Shown here: positions 15,170 through 23,065 of the stretch, in pieces
Layout of the letters: every line of letters begins with the position of its first letter
Numbering within the stretch: position 1 is the stretch's first letter
From: Candidatus Omnitrophota bacterium
GTDB taxonomy: Bacteria; Omnitrophota; Gorgyraeia; B26-G9
Assembly (NCBI GenBank): GCA_018817165.1
Contig: JAHITY010000022.1
Coordinates: 1 to 49,800, forward strand
Length of the DNA: 49,800 nucleotides
Direction: 5' to 3'
Notes under the pieces: generated by a model
Told to the model about the DNA's origin: nothing
The model's database searches: none
The model's input: only the letters and a program-made list of their open reading frames with translations
Position numbers and translations under genes: made by a program

Positions 15170-16938
15170 AGATAAAGATTCAATATAAGATCACTTTAAT
15201 TTTTATAATGATCAGCGGGATTATATTATCCGGACTTTTTATTTATCTGAGTAATAATCTCAAAGATTATATCTATAAAAGAATAAAAACAAATGTTGAA
15301 AGGCAGTTAGACTTAGTTAAAACATATATTGAGGATGTGCCGATAAATAATATAACTTCTTATGAATTAGATCCGATTGCGGTTAAGATAGGGCGTGATT
15401 TAGATTTAAGAGTAACGTTTATTGCTTTAGATGGTACTGTGTTTGGCGACTCAGAGGTTAATGTTGATAAGTTAGCCAGCGTGGAAAATCACCTTTATCG
15501 TCCGGAAGTTCAGCAGGCGATACAATCCGGTAGAGGGCAAAGTCGAAGATTCAGTACTACAGTTAAAAAAGATTTTCTGTACACGGCTGTTTTATTCAAT
15601 AAAAACAATATTCCGGGGATTATTCGACTGTCTATTCCGCTGTCTGAAATAGATGAATTATTGGGTAACTTGACGCTAACGCTTGAGATTGCTTTATTAG
15701 CGGCTTTTTTGCTTGCCGGATTAGTGAGTTATCTGGCATCTTTTTTTATTTCGCGTCCGATTGGGGAAATCTCCTGGGCAGCAAAAGATATCGCGCAGGG
15801 TAATTATGCTAGAAAAATATCAATGTATTCAAATGATGAGATAGGGGATCTGGCAAATACTTTTAATTATATGTCAGAACAAATCGAAACAAAGATTGAA
15901 GAAGTCAGTCAGAGCAAGTCACGCTTAGAAGCTGTTTTTTTAAGCATGTTCGAAGGAGTTATGATTGTTGATATTCAAGGTACAATTTTACTGATGAATC
16001 AGGCGCTTAAGAATGTTTTAAAAATAAATGAAAATCCAGCAGGAAAAAAACCAATAGAGGTAATTCGTAATCTGCAGATACAGGAAATAGTCGATAATGT
16101 ATTAGAACCTGAATCAGAGCTGATCGCAAAAGAAATATCTACTCTTTTGCCAGAAGAAAAGGTTTTACTGGTGCATGCTACGCGTATTGAAAAAGATAAG
16201 CACACCGAAGGGGCAGTTCTCGTTTTTCATGATGTTACGACTTTAAGGGGTTTGGAAAAAATTCGGCAGGAATTTGTGGCGAATGTATCACATGAACTGA
16301 GGACTCCGATATCAAGTATTAAAGGCTTTGCGGAGACTCTTTTAGCAGGGGCAATGGAAGACACGGAAAATGCTCGGGATTTTTTAAAAATTATTCTTAC
16401 AGATTCCAATCGGTTAGCTTGCCTAATAGATGATCTACTAAATCTTTCTAAAATTGAGTCGGGCAAACTGGTTATGGAAAAAAAATCATGCAAGCTATCG
16501 GAAATAGTTGAAAAAGTTATTGCCAGTTTAAAAGTTCAGTTAACAGATAAATCAATTATTGCTAAAGTAAATATTCCGACGGATACTCCCGATGTTTTAG
16601 TTGATCAGACTAGGATAAAGCAGGTTTTGTTAAATCTTGTAGAAAACGCGATAAAATATAATATTTCTGGTGGGGGGATTATTGTTTCCGCTCAGGAAAT
16701 AGGAAATTTTATTAAAGTTGCTATTTCGGATACCGGTATCGGCATCCCGAGTCAAGACTTGCCCCGTTTGTTTGAAAGATTTTACCGGGTGGATAAAGCG
16801 CGCTCGCGCGAATTGGGAGGCACTGGCTTAGGGCTTTCTATTGTTAAGCATATTATCCAGTCACATGGTGGTGAAGTATTTGTGGAAAGTGTGGAACGTA
16901 AGGGTTCTACTTTTAGTTTTACCATCCCCAAAGCTTAG
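15166..16938 (+). CDS. phoR: Phosphate regulon sensor kinase PhoR
   Basis: A 590-aa membrane sensor. TM1 is at about residues 9-29, a periplasmic domain at 30-165, TM2 at about 170-195, HAMP near 195-248 and PAS at about 250-355. The HisKA domain has phospho-His376 in VANVSHELRTP, and the ATPase domain has the N box (NLVENAIKYN), DTGIGIP and GGTGLGLSI. The TTG start overlaps the phoB stop by 4 nt (TTGA), and the preceding GTGAGGAAG can serve as a ribosome site. A periplasmic domain of this size suggests direct sensing besides the usual PstB/PhoU input. Confidence 0.9.
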   Translation: MKIKIQYKITLIFIMISGIILSGLFIYLSNNLKDYIYKRIKTNVERQLDLVKTYIEDVPINNITSYELDPIAVKIGRDLDLRVTFIALDGTVFGDSEVNVDKLASVENHLYRPEVQQAIQSGRGQSRRFSTTVKKDFLYTAVLFNKNNIPGIIRLSIPLSEIDELLGNLTLTLEIALLAAFLLAGLVSYLASFFISRPIGEISWAAKDIAQGNYARKISMYSNDEIGDLANTFNYMSEQIETKIEEVSQSKSRLEAVFLSMFEGVMIVDIQGTILLMNQALKNVLKINENPAGKKPIEVIRNLQIQEIVDNVLEPESELIAKEISTLLPEEKVLLVHATRIEKDKHTEGAVLVFHDVTTLRGLEKIRQEFVANVSHELRTPISSIKGFAETLLAGAMEDTENARDFLKIILTDSNRLACLIDDLLNLSKIESGKLVMEKKSCKLSEIVEKVIASLKVQLTDKSIIAKVNIPTDTPDVLVDQTRIKQVLLNLVENAIKYNISGGGIIVSAQEIGNFIKVAISDTGIGIPSQDLPRLFERFYRVDKARSRELGGTGLGLSIVKHIIQSHGGEVFVESVERKGSTFSFTIPKA

Positions 16939-16975
16939 ATCCTCAGCTATATTTCTTTTTACGAGCCCCAAAGAG

Positions 16976-17018
16976 TTTACTTGTTTGTCATACATTCTTC
17001 ACAATCCGATTGTATACT
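16976..17018 (+). promoter_or_regulatory. Pho box-like repeats before the 82-aa gene and porin
   Basis: Cores TTTAC (16976), GTCAT (16987) and TTCAC (16998) are spaced exactly 11 bp apart, and an extended -10, TGTATACT, follows (TATACT at 17013-17018). The geometry matches the phoB and pstS promoters, though these cores are the most divergent of the three sets. Confidence 0.5.
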
Positions 17019-17055
17019 TTATTTAGAAAATAAAGAATATGAAAGGAGGTGAGGA

Positions 17056-17304
17056 ATGGATTTAAAAATGGGTTATTTAATTTTTGCTCAGAATTTTCAT
17101 GCCAGACAAAGCTGTGATGTTAAAAAGCTGAATAAATTGCAGCAAGATTATATGGCCAGTTTTTTGCGTGTACAGCTGAATACATTAAAAAATGTATTAA
17201 GCAGCGTTGAAAACTCAGATAAATATAATGAGGGATATTTTTCAGAATCAATGCATCGGATTGAGAAAAATATACATCGGTTTAGAAAAGTTTGTAGTAA
17301 TTAA
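17056..17304 (+). CDS. Small protein of unknown function in the Pho region
   Basis: An 82-aa soluble protein that I do not recognise. It has a very strong ribosome site (AAAGGAGGTGAGG) and is basic and helical: KKLNKLQQDYMASFLRVQLNTLKNVL, then a second helix ESMHRIEKNIHRFRKVC. There is no signal peptide. It lies between phoR and the porin gene behind a Pho box-like promoter, with 18 bp to the porin. This suggests a phosphate-starvation protein, but its function cannot be read from sequence. Confidence 0.6.
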   Translation: MDLKMGYLIFAQNFHARQSCDVKKLNKLQQDYMASFLRVQLNTLKNVLSSVENSDKYNEGYFSESMHRIEKNIHRFRKVCSN

Positions 17305-17322
17305 TCAAAGGAGGTTTTAAAA

Positions 17323-18600
17323 ATGAAAAAAATGTTGTGTTTAATGATTGTCGGAATTATGTTCATACTGCCTTTTGCGGCAAAATCTTTTGCTGGAGAA
17401 GTCGATCTTTTAGTCGATAAATTAGTGGAAAAAGATGTGCTTACTCCGGTGGAAGCACAGATTTTATTAGATGAGACAAAAACCGCGGTGGCTAAAGAAA
17501 TTGCGGAAGGTAAATCCGGAACTCTGCCTTCCTGGATTCAGACCATGACTTTTAAAGGCGATCTGCGTTTACGTTATCAGAGTGAAGAAAAAGATACAAT
17601 AACCAGTTTGAGTACCACTACGGCAAAAAGAGAAAGAGCTAGAGTGCGGTTTCGGCTTGGTTCTGAGGCAAAAGTAACCAAAGGATTTAAAGTTAATTTT
17701 GGTTTGGCGTCAGGGGGTAGTGATCCTCGTTCAACCAATCAGACATTTCAAGATAATTTTGCTTCAAAAGAGATTATGCTGGATTATGCCTATGCAACTT
17801 ACGCGCTGAATAATAATATCGATATTATGGGTGGTAAGATTGAATTGTCAAAAACCTTGTGGCTGGTATCAGATCTTCTCTGGGATGGAGATATAAATCC
17901 CGAAGGTGTGTTTGTTAATAGTCATTTACCGCTAAATTCTTCAACAGAAATTTTCCTGAATACCGGTTATTTTATTCTTGATGAAATGAGCTCTGGTGCA
18001 GATCCATCGATGTTCACGATTCAGCCTGGAATTAAATGGGAAATATCCGATGCAGTTACTTTAAAAACATCAATTAACTATTATGCGTTTAATTCAGTAG
18101 AAGGTCTGCCATATTCAAATATTGTTGATGGCGGCGGCACAAATACAACCAGTACAAGTCCAGCATCATTTAAGTATGATTATGATTCATTAGGTTTTAC
18201 CGCGGAATTGGGCATGAACTTGCAGGAAGATGCAGAGGTTGATGAAATCATCAACTATGTTGCCTTATTTGGCGATTATACTAAAAACACAGATCCGGAT
18301 AAAAATAATGTTGGTTATTTAGCGGGGATTAAATTTGGCGATAAGAAAGTCAAGGATCCAAGCACTTGGCAGGCAAAAGTGCTTTATCGTACACTAGAAA
18401 AAGACGCTTGGGTTGACTTTTTACCGGATTCAGACTTTTTGGGCGGGATAACAGATGCTAAAGGCTATGAATTTATTGTTAACTATGCTTTGGCTAAAAA
18501 TGTAATTCTTGGGTTAGATTATTATCGAACAGAAACTGACATTGCTGCTTCCAAGAAAGAGCAGGACTTAGTACAGGTGGATCTGCTGTTTAAGTTTTAA
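17323..18600 (+). CDS. Putative outer-membrane porin, phosphate regulon
   Basis: A 425-aa outer-membrane protein with a signal peptide (residues 1-24, ending KSFAG). A helical N-terminal stretch (VDLLVDKLVEKDVLTPVEAQILLDET) precedes a beta-barrel rich in alternating strands (FKGDLRLRYQS, RARVRFRLGSEAKV, ending in VQVDLLFKF with the terminal aromatic residue). This is the putative porin family, related in role to OprO/OprP. Position between phoR and pstS under a Pho box-like promoter suggests phosphate or polyphosphate passage across the outer membrane. Ion specificity is inferred. Confidence 0.82.
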   Translation: MKKMLCLMIVGIMFILPFAAKSFAGEVDLLVDKLVEKDVLTPVEAQILLDETKTAVAKEIAEGKSGTLPSWIQTMTFKGDLRLRYQSEEKDTITSLSTTTAKRERARVRFRLGSEAKVTKGFKVNFGLASGGSDPRSTNQTFQDNFASKEIMLDYAYATYALNNNIDIMGGKIELSKTLWLVSDLLWDGDINPEGVFVNSHLPLNSSTEIFLNTGYFILDEMSSGADPSMFTIQPGIKWEISDAVTLKTSINYYAFNSVEGLPYSNIVDGGGTNTTSTSPASFKYDYDSLGFTAELGMNLQEDAEVDEIINYVALFGDYTKNTDPDKNNVGYLAGIKFGDKKVKDPSTWQAKVLYRTLEKDAWVDFLPDSDFLGGITDAKGYEFIVNYALAKNVILGLDYYRTETDIAASKKEQDLVQVDLLFKF

Positions 18601-18601
18601 T

Positions 18602-18655
18602 ATAACGGTTTAGTAACTGTTTTGTAACACAAATGTAACAATAATAAAGTAAACT
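18602..18655 (+). promoter_or_regulatory. Four-copy Pho box-like repeat and promoter of pstS
   Basis: Four repeats with cores ATAAC (18602), GTAAC (18613), GTAAC (18624) and GTAAC (18635) are spaced exactly 11 bp apart. A -10-like TAAACT at 18650-18655 follows. This is the cleanest of the three arrays and would let PhoB activate pstSCAB-phoU. Confidence 0.7.
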
Positions 18656-18678
18656 TAAATTAACGGAGGAATTGGAAA

Positions 18679-19557
18679 ATGAAAAAAAGAAAAATAGGCT
18701 TGATTGGTTTAATAATCAGTTTAGGGTTAATGGTCGGATCTGTACAAGCTGAAGATATGATTCAGATCAAGGGTTCAGATACTTTGATTAACTTAGTGCA
18801 GCGTTTGGCTGAAGTTTATATGGAAGAATATCCCGGCAGCTATATTGCGGTCACTGGCGGTGGATCAGGAACCGGAGTTGCGGCTTTAATCAATAAGAAG
18901 TGTGATATTGCTAATGCATCACGCTTAATGCAAGCAAAAGAAGTTGCGCAGGCAACTGATAATGGAGTTCAAGTAAATCGTGTGGTTGTCGCTGTTGATG
19001 GTTTGAGTGTGATTACCAATGAAAATAATCCGATAAAACAATTGACTATGGATGAAATCGGTAAGATTTTCCGGGGAGAAGTAACTAATTGGAAAGATGT
19101 CGGCGGTGAGGATATGGCGATAACGATGTATGGTCGGCAGTCAAATTCCGGAACATATGGATTCTTTATGGAAACAGTTTTAAAAGGTGATTATTCGCAG
19201 AAGATGAATCAGATGAATGGAAATGCCCAGATTGTTGAGGCAATAAAACAGGATCGCTCTGGGATCGGTTATGTCGGGGTGGGGTATGTTAAACAAACAA
19301 CGGGTTTAAATGTTTTAAAAGTCGCGGCTCGGGCCGGAGGAATTTATGCCAGTCCGCTTAATTCGGATGATGTGAAAACCGGAGTATATCCGATTTCCCG
19401 TCCTTTACATCAATATGTTAATGGCACGCCCAAAGGCGCGGTAAAAGATTTTCTGGCATTTGAAGTAAGTGCTGAAGGTCAGAAGCTTGTGGAAGAGGAA
19501 GGGTTTTTCCCAATATCTAAAGAATATAAAGCGTTGAATTCTAAAATCGGATTATAA
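18679..19557 (+). CDS. pstS: Phosphate ABC transporter substrate-binding protein PstS
   Basis: A 292-aa periplasmic phosphate-binding protein of the PBP-like class. The signal peptide spans residues 1-24 (VGSVQA before EDM). Phosphate-binding loops are visible: IKGSDTLINLVQRLAE, VTGGGSGTGVAAL, DIANASRLM and MYGRQSNSGTYGFF. The final domain ends with VEEEGFFPIS. No lipoprotein box is present. The strong GGAGGAATT ribosome site lies behind the four-copy Pho box. It is the first gene of pstSCAB-phoU. Confidence 0.92.
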   Translation: MKKRKIGLIGLIISLGLMVGSVQAEDMIQIKGSDTLINLVQRLAEVYMEEYPGSYIAVTGGGSGTGVAALINKKCDIANASRLMQAKEVAQATDNGVQVNRVVVAVDGLSVITNENNPIKQLTMDEIGKIFRGEVTNWKDVGGEDMAITMYGRQSNSGTYGFFMETVLKGDYSQKMNQMNGNAQIVEAIKQDRSGIGYVGVGYVKQTTGLNVLKVAARAGGIYASPLNSDDVKTGVYPISRPLHQYVNGTPKGAVKDFLAFEVSAEGQKLVEEEGFFPISKEYKALNSKIGL

Positions 19558-19560
19558 AAT

Positions 19561-20481
19561 ATGTTGTCTCTTAGCCTGAAATATAGAAAAAAAACATGGA
19601 TAAGCCGAAGGCTTAAGGAAAAGCTTATCCATGGCTTTTTCTTTTTTAATGGGATAATATCCGTGATTATATTGTTAGGCATATTTGCTTTGCTGATTTT
19701 TACGGCTATCCCGGCATTTAGAGAAGTTAATTTAAAAGAGTTTTTATTTGGTATACAGTGGAATCCCACGGCTTATGTTAAGAATTCTTATGGGATATTG
19801 CCGATGTTGGTCAGTACGTTTATGGTTACATTAGGGGCTTTATTCATTGCGATTCCTTTGGGAGTCGGGACAGCGGCTTATTTGTCAGATGTTGCCAGTC
19901 CGCGGGTTCGCGAAATAACAAAACCAATAATTGAAATTTTAGCGGGAATTCCTTCGGTTGTGATCGGATTTTTAGGAATTGTTTTAGTCGGACCAATAAT
20001 TGCCAAAATTTTTGGGACACATAATGGCTTAAACGCTTTAAATGGTTCTATTCTTTTAGCAGTTATGGCTTTACCGACGATTATCAGTATTTCAGAAGAT
20101 ACTTTAACTAATATCCCAGATTCTTATAACCAGGCTTCTTTAGCTTTAGGCGCGACTAAATGGCAAACAATTATAAAAGTCAAGATTCCCGCGGGGTTGT
20201 CGGGGATCATTGCTGCTTGTATGCTGGGAATGGGGCGGGCGATTGGCGAAACCATGACAGTGCTTATGGCCACGGGTTGCGCTCCGGCAATGCCGGAAAG
20301 TTTTTTAGGACCAGTACGCACCTTGACCTCATCGATTGCCATTGAATTAGGGGAAGTGGCGTATAATACAACCCATTATTATGCTTTGTTTGCTTTGGGT
20401 TTAGTTTTATTTATTATTACTTTTTTAGTTAATTTAACATCGGATATTATTTTACATAAGTATGAAAAGGTGAATAGATGA
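19561..20481 (+). CDS. pstC: Phosphate ABC transporter permease PstC
   Basis: A 306-aa inner-membrane permease with six predicted helices. The MetI-like permease loop [19 protein letters not shown] carries the EAA motif, and the PstC-type IIEILAGIPSVVIGFLGIV segment is clear. The start at 19561, 3 bp after pstS, has no good ribosome site. Codons 12-28 lie within a terminator-like hairpin (19595-19646), yet they encode a normal-looking pre-TM segment (RRLKEKLIHGFF). A GTG at 19663 is an alternative start but would cut into TM1. The arrangement suggests expression lower than pstS. Confidence 0.9.
   Translation: MLSLSLKYRKKTWISRRLKEKLIHGFFFFNGIISVIILLGIFALLIFTAIPAFREVNLKEFLFGIQWNPTAYVKNSYGILPMLVSTFMVTLGALFIAIPLGVGTAAYLSDVASPRVREITKPIIEILAGIPSVVIGFLGIVLVGPIIAKIFGTHNGLNALNGSILLAVMALPTIISISEDTLTNIPDSYNQASLALGATKWQTIIKVKIPAGLSGIIAACMLGMGRAIGETMTVLMATGCAPAMPESFLGPVRTLTSSIAIELGEVAYNTTHYYALFALGLVLFIITFLVNLTSDIILHKYEKVNR
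19595..19646 (+). terminator. Terminator/attenuator-like hairpin inside the 5' end of pstC
   Basis: A perfect 11-bp stem CATGGATAAGC/GCTTATCCATG (19595-19605 and 19623-19633) has a 17-nt loop. It is followed by GC and a T-rich run (CTTTTTCTTTTTT, 19635-19647). A competing 6-bp hairpin TAAGCC-GAA-GGCTTA (19601-19615) uses the left arm and would block the long stem. It lies 38 bp after the pstS stop, within the pstC reading frame. Confidence 0.55.
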
Positions 20482-21332
20482 AAAATCGTAAGGCTGAACA
20501 ATTCTTAGGGTTTTTAATATTAAGAGCCTGCGTATTTTTTGTTATCGCAGCTTTGCTTATAATTCTAATTGATATATTTACAAAGGGAGCGGGAAGTATT
20601 AATTGGGAATTTTTAAGCGCCATGCCGAAAAAAGGAATGACTGAGGGCGGAATATTTCCGGCAATAGTAGGCACGTTTTTGGTTACTTTGATTACCGCGA
20701 TTTTATCAATTCCCTTGGGAATGGGCTGTGCTATTTATTTGCATGAATACGCCAAAAAAGGTAAAATAACCAGGCTGATCAGGATGTCAATTCGTAATTT
20801 GTCAGGAGTGCCTTCGATAGTTTATGGATTGTTTGGAGTGGTTTTATTTGTGCAGTTACTTAAACTCAATACATCAATCCTTTCAGCGGGTTTGACTTTA
20901 GGATTAATGACTCTGCCCTGGACAATTACCGCTAGTGAAGAGGCCTTAAAAAATGTTCCTAAAGCATATAGAGATGGCGCTTTAGCATTAGGGGCGACAA
21001 AATGGCAATCAATCAGGACAAATGTTTTGCCTTATTCAATTCCCGGGATGTTGACCGGAACAATTCTGGGTTTATCTCGAGCAGCTGGTGAAACGGCTCC
21101 GATCTTATTTACCGGGGCGGCTTTTTATTTACCGTTTTTACCCAGGTCATTATCAGATCAGTTTATGGCCTTGCCCTATCATTTGTATGTTATGGCTACG
21201 CAGCATCATGCAATTGAAAAGGTCCGTCCAATAGCATATGGAACAGCATTGGTACTGATTGTCTTGATTTTTTGCATGAATTTGTTTGCGATAATTACGC
21301 GCTATAAATTAAGAAAGGTTAGATTGAAATGA
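20478..21332 (+). CDS. pstA: Phosphate ABC transporter permease PstA
   Basis: A 284-aa inner-membrane permease that pairs with PstC. It has six hydrophobic segments, the family stretch [16 protein letters not shown], the EAA loop [17 protein letters not shown] and the [13 protein letters not shown] segment typical of PstA. Its ATG overlaps the pstC stop by 4 nt (ATGA), so the two are translationally coupled. Confidence 0.93.
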   Translation: MKNRKAEQFLGFLILRACVFFVIAALLIILIDIFTKGAGSINWEFLSAMPKKGMTEGGIFPAIVGTFLVTLITAILSIPLGMGCAIYLHEYAKKGKITRLIRMSIRNLSGVPSIVYGLFGVVLFVQLLKLNTSILSAGLTLGLMTLPWTITASEEALKNVPKAYRDGALALGATKWQSIRTNVLPYSIPGMLTGTILGLSRAAGETAPILFTGAAFYLPFLPRSLSDQFMALPYHLYVMATQHHAIEKVRPIAYGTALVLIVLIFCMNLFAIITRYKLRKVRLK

Positions 21333-22165
21333 GTGTATTGACAAAACATGGAATTAAAATGGAACAAAAACCATTAAACCACACAGGTAAAATGGCGGAT
21401 AATAAAAATAGTAATATTAAAATATTTATTAAAAACTTCAATTTTTATTATGGAGCATCTCAGGCTTTAAAAAATATTAGTTTAGATATCAGGGAAAATA
21501 CTGTTGTCGGGATCATTGGCCCATCAGGTTGCGGCAAGTCTACATTTTTGCGCTGTTTTAACCGAATGAATGATACGATTGTCGGGGTTCGTTATCAAGG
21601 AGATATTCTGATCGATGGAAATAATATTTTTGATAAAGAATTAGATATTGTAGATTTGAGGCGTAATGTCGGCATGGTATTTCAAAAATCAAATCCTTTT
21701 CCCAAATCAATTTTTGAGAATGTGGCTTATGGCCTTAGGGTAAATGGGATAAAAGATAAAGAGTATTTAACTCATAAAGTAGAAAAAAGTCTAAAAGACG
21801 CGGCTTTATGGGATGAAGTTAAGGATCGTTTAGCGAATAGCGCTTTTGATCTTTCCGGTGGTCAGCAGCAAAGACTTTGTATTGCCCGGGCTTTAGCAGT
21901 TGAACCGGAAATTCTTTTATTGGATGAACCGGCTTCAGCGCTGGACCCGATTGCTACGGCGAAAGTCGAAGAATTAATCCATGAATTAAAGAAAAAATAT
22001 ACAATTGTGATTGTTACGCATAATATGCAGCAAGCTGCCCGGATATCTGATTATACGGCTTTCTTTATGATGGGAGAGTTGATAGAATATGATATTACAA
22101 GCAAAATATTCACGAAACCCTCTAAAAAAACCACTGAAGATTATATAACCGGAAGATTTGGCTAA
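21329..22165 (+). CDS. pstB: Phosphate ABC transporter ATPase PstB
   Basis: A 278-aa cytosolic ATPase. Walker A is GPSGCGKST, the PstB-specific LRCFNRMND follows, the Q-loop is [13 protein letters not shown], the signature LSGGQQQR, Walker [14 protein letters not shown] and the H-loop VTHNMQQA. It ends with the usual ITGRFG. The ATGA overlap with pstA supports the start at 21329, although an internal Met (MADNKNS) would give a more typical N-terminus. ATP hydrolysis drives phosphate import, and PstB with PhoU signals to PhoR. Confidence 0.95.
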   Translation: MSVLTKHGIKMEQKPLNHTGKMADNKNSNIKIFIKNFNFYYGASQALKNISLDIRENTVVGIIGPSGCGKSTFLRCFNRMNDTIVGVRYQGDILIDGNNIFDKELDIVDLRRNVGMVFQKSNPFPKSIFENVAYGLRVNGIKDKEYLTHKVEKSLKDAALWDEVKDRLANSAFDLSGGQQQRLCIARALAVEPEILLLDEPASALDPIATAKVEELIHELKKKYTIVIVTHNMQQAARISDYTAFFMMGELIEYDITSKIFTKPSKKTTEDYITGRFG

Positions 22166-22181
22166 GAAAGAAGGAGTATCT

Positions 22182-22865
22182 ATGAAAAGGCATTTTGACG
22201 AAGATTTAAAAAAATTAAATACCGATATCCTGAAGATGTCTATTCTGGCGGAAGAAGCGATCATAAAATCAATAGAAGCGCTTAAGAATAGAGATAAAGT
22301 ATTAGCTCAATCGGTTATTGAAGATGATCAAAAGATTGATGAATTAGAATTAGCAATTGAAGAAACGGCAATCGATCTTTTGGCTTTAAGACAGCCGATA
22401 GCGCGTGATTTAAGGTTTGTTACGACAGGAATGAAAATTAACGCGGAATTAGAGCGGATCGCTGATCTGGCGGTAAATATAGCGCAGCGGGCTCTGGAGC
22501 TGGTAGATAAGCCTTTATTGAAACCGCTGATTGATATTCCTAAATTAACGGATATTGCCAGAAAAATGGTGAAAGATGTTATTACGGCTTTTGTAAACAG
22601 TGATGAACAACTCGCGAAAAAAGTCATACTTTCTGATTGCGAAGCGGATAATCTGCGTAATTTGATTCAGGATGAATTGATTAATGATTATATGAGTAAG
22701 GATGTTACCACAGCTGCGCGGGCAGTGCAGCTTTTATTGATCGCGCGTCACTTGGAAAGAATTTGTGATCATGCCACCAATATTGCCGAAGATGTTGTTT
22801 ATATGATCAATGCTACGGTTGTAAAACATCATTATGAGAAATTAGAGGACAATCAAGCAGAGTGA
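22182..22865 (+). CDS. phoU: Phosphate signalling protein PhoU
   Basis: A 227-aa cytosolic protein of two homologous three-helix bundles. The repeated metal-binding motif appears as INAELERIADLAVNIA in the first half and LIARHLERICDHATNIAEDVVY in the second. It couples the Pst transporter to PhoR, keeping the regulon off when phosphate is plentiful. The ATG at 22182 is preferred over the track start at 22158 because AAGGAG lies 5 nt upstream and PhoU proteins begin in this way (MKRHFDEDLKKL). Last gene of the pst operon. Confidence 0.94.
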   Translation: MKRHFDEDLKKLNTDILKMSILAEEAIIKSIEALKNRDKVLAQSVIEDDQKIDELELAIEETAIDLLALRQPIARDLRFVTTGMKINAELERIADLAVNIAQRALELVDKPLLKPLIDIPKLTDIARKMVKDVITAFVNSDEQLAKKVILSDCEADNLRNLIQDELINDYMSKDVTTAARAVQLLLIARHLERICDHATNIAEDVVYMINATVVKHHYEKLEDNQAE

Positions 22866-23065
22866 GTTTTCTTTGCCTCGGATTATTTTCTTTAGTTTAT
22901 GAGTATCTTAGCGGAATATTCTTATTTTAGTCTATTCTCCGGTGCTAGGCCATAGCTCTTGCCTAAATTACTTTTTAATTATACAATATATCTATTAAAA
23001 AATTCCCAGTCTGTGAATAATTTCAATATACTCCGTTTTATTAAAATAAGGTCAATAAATAATTT

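Noticed and set aside
16841-17026. 61-aa + strand ORF at the end of phoR
   Set aside because: Overlaps the conserved kinase ATPase domain in another frame and runs into the Pho box-like promoter; no ribosome site.
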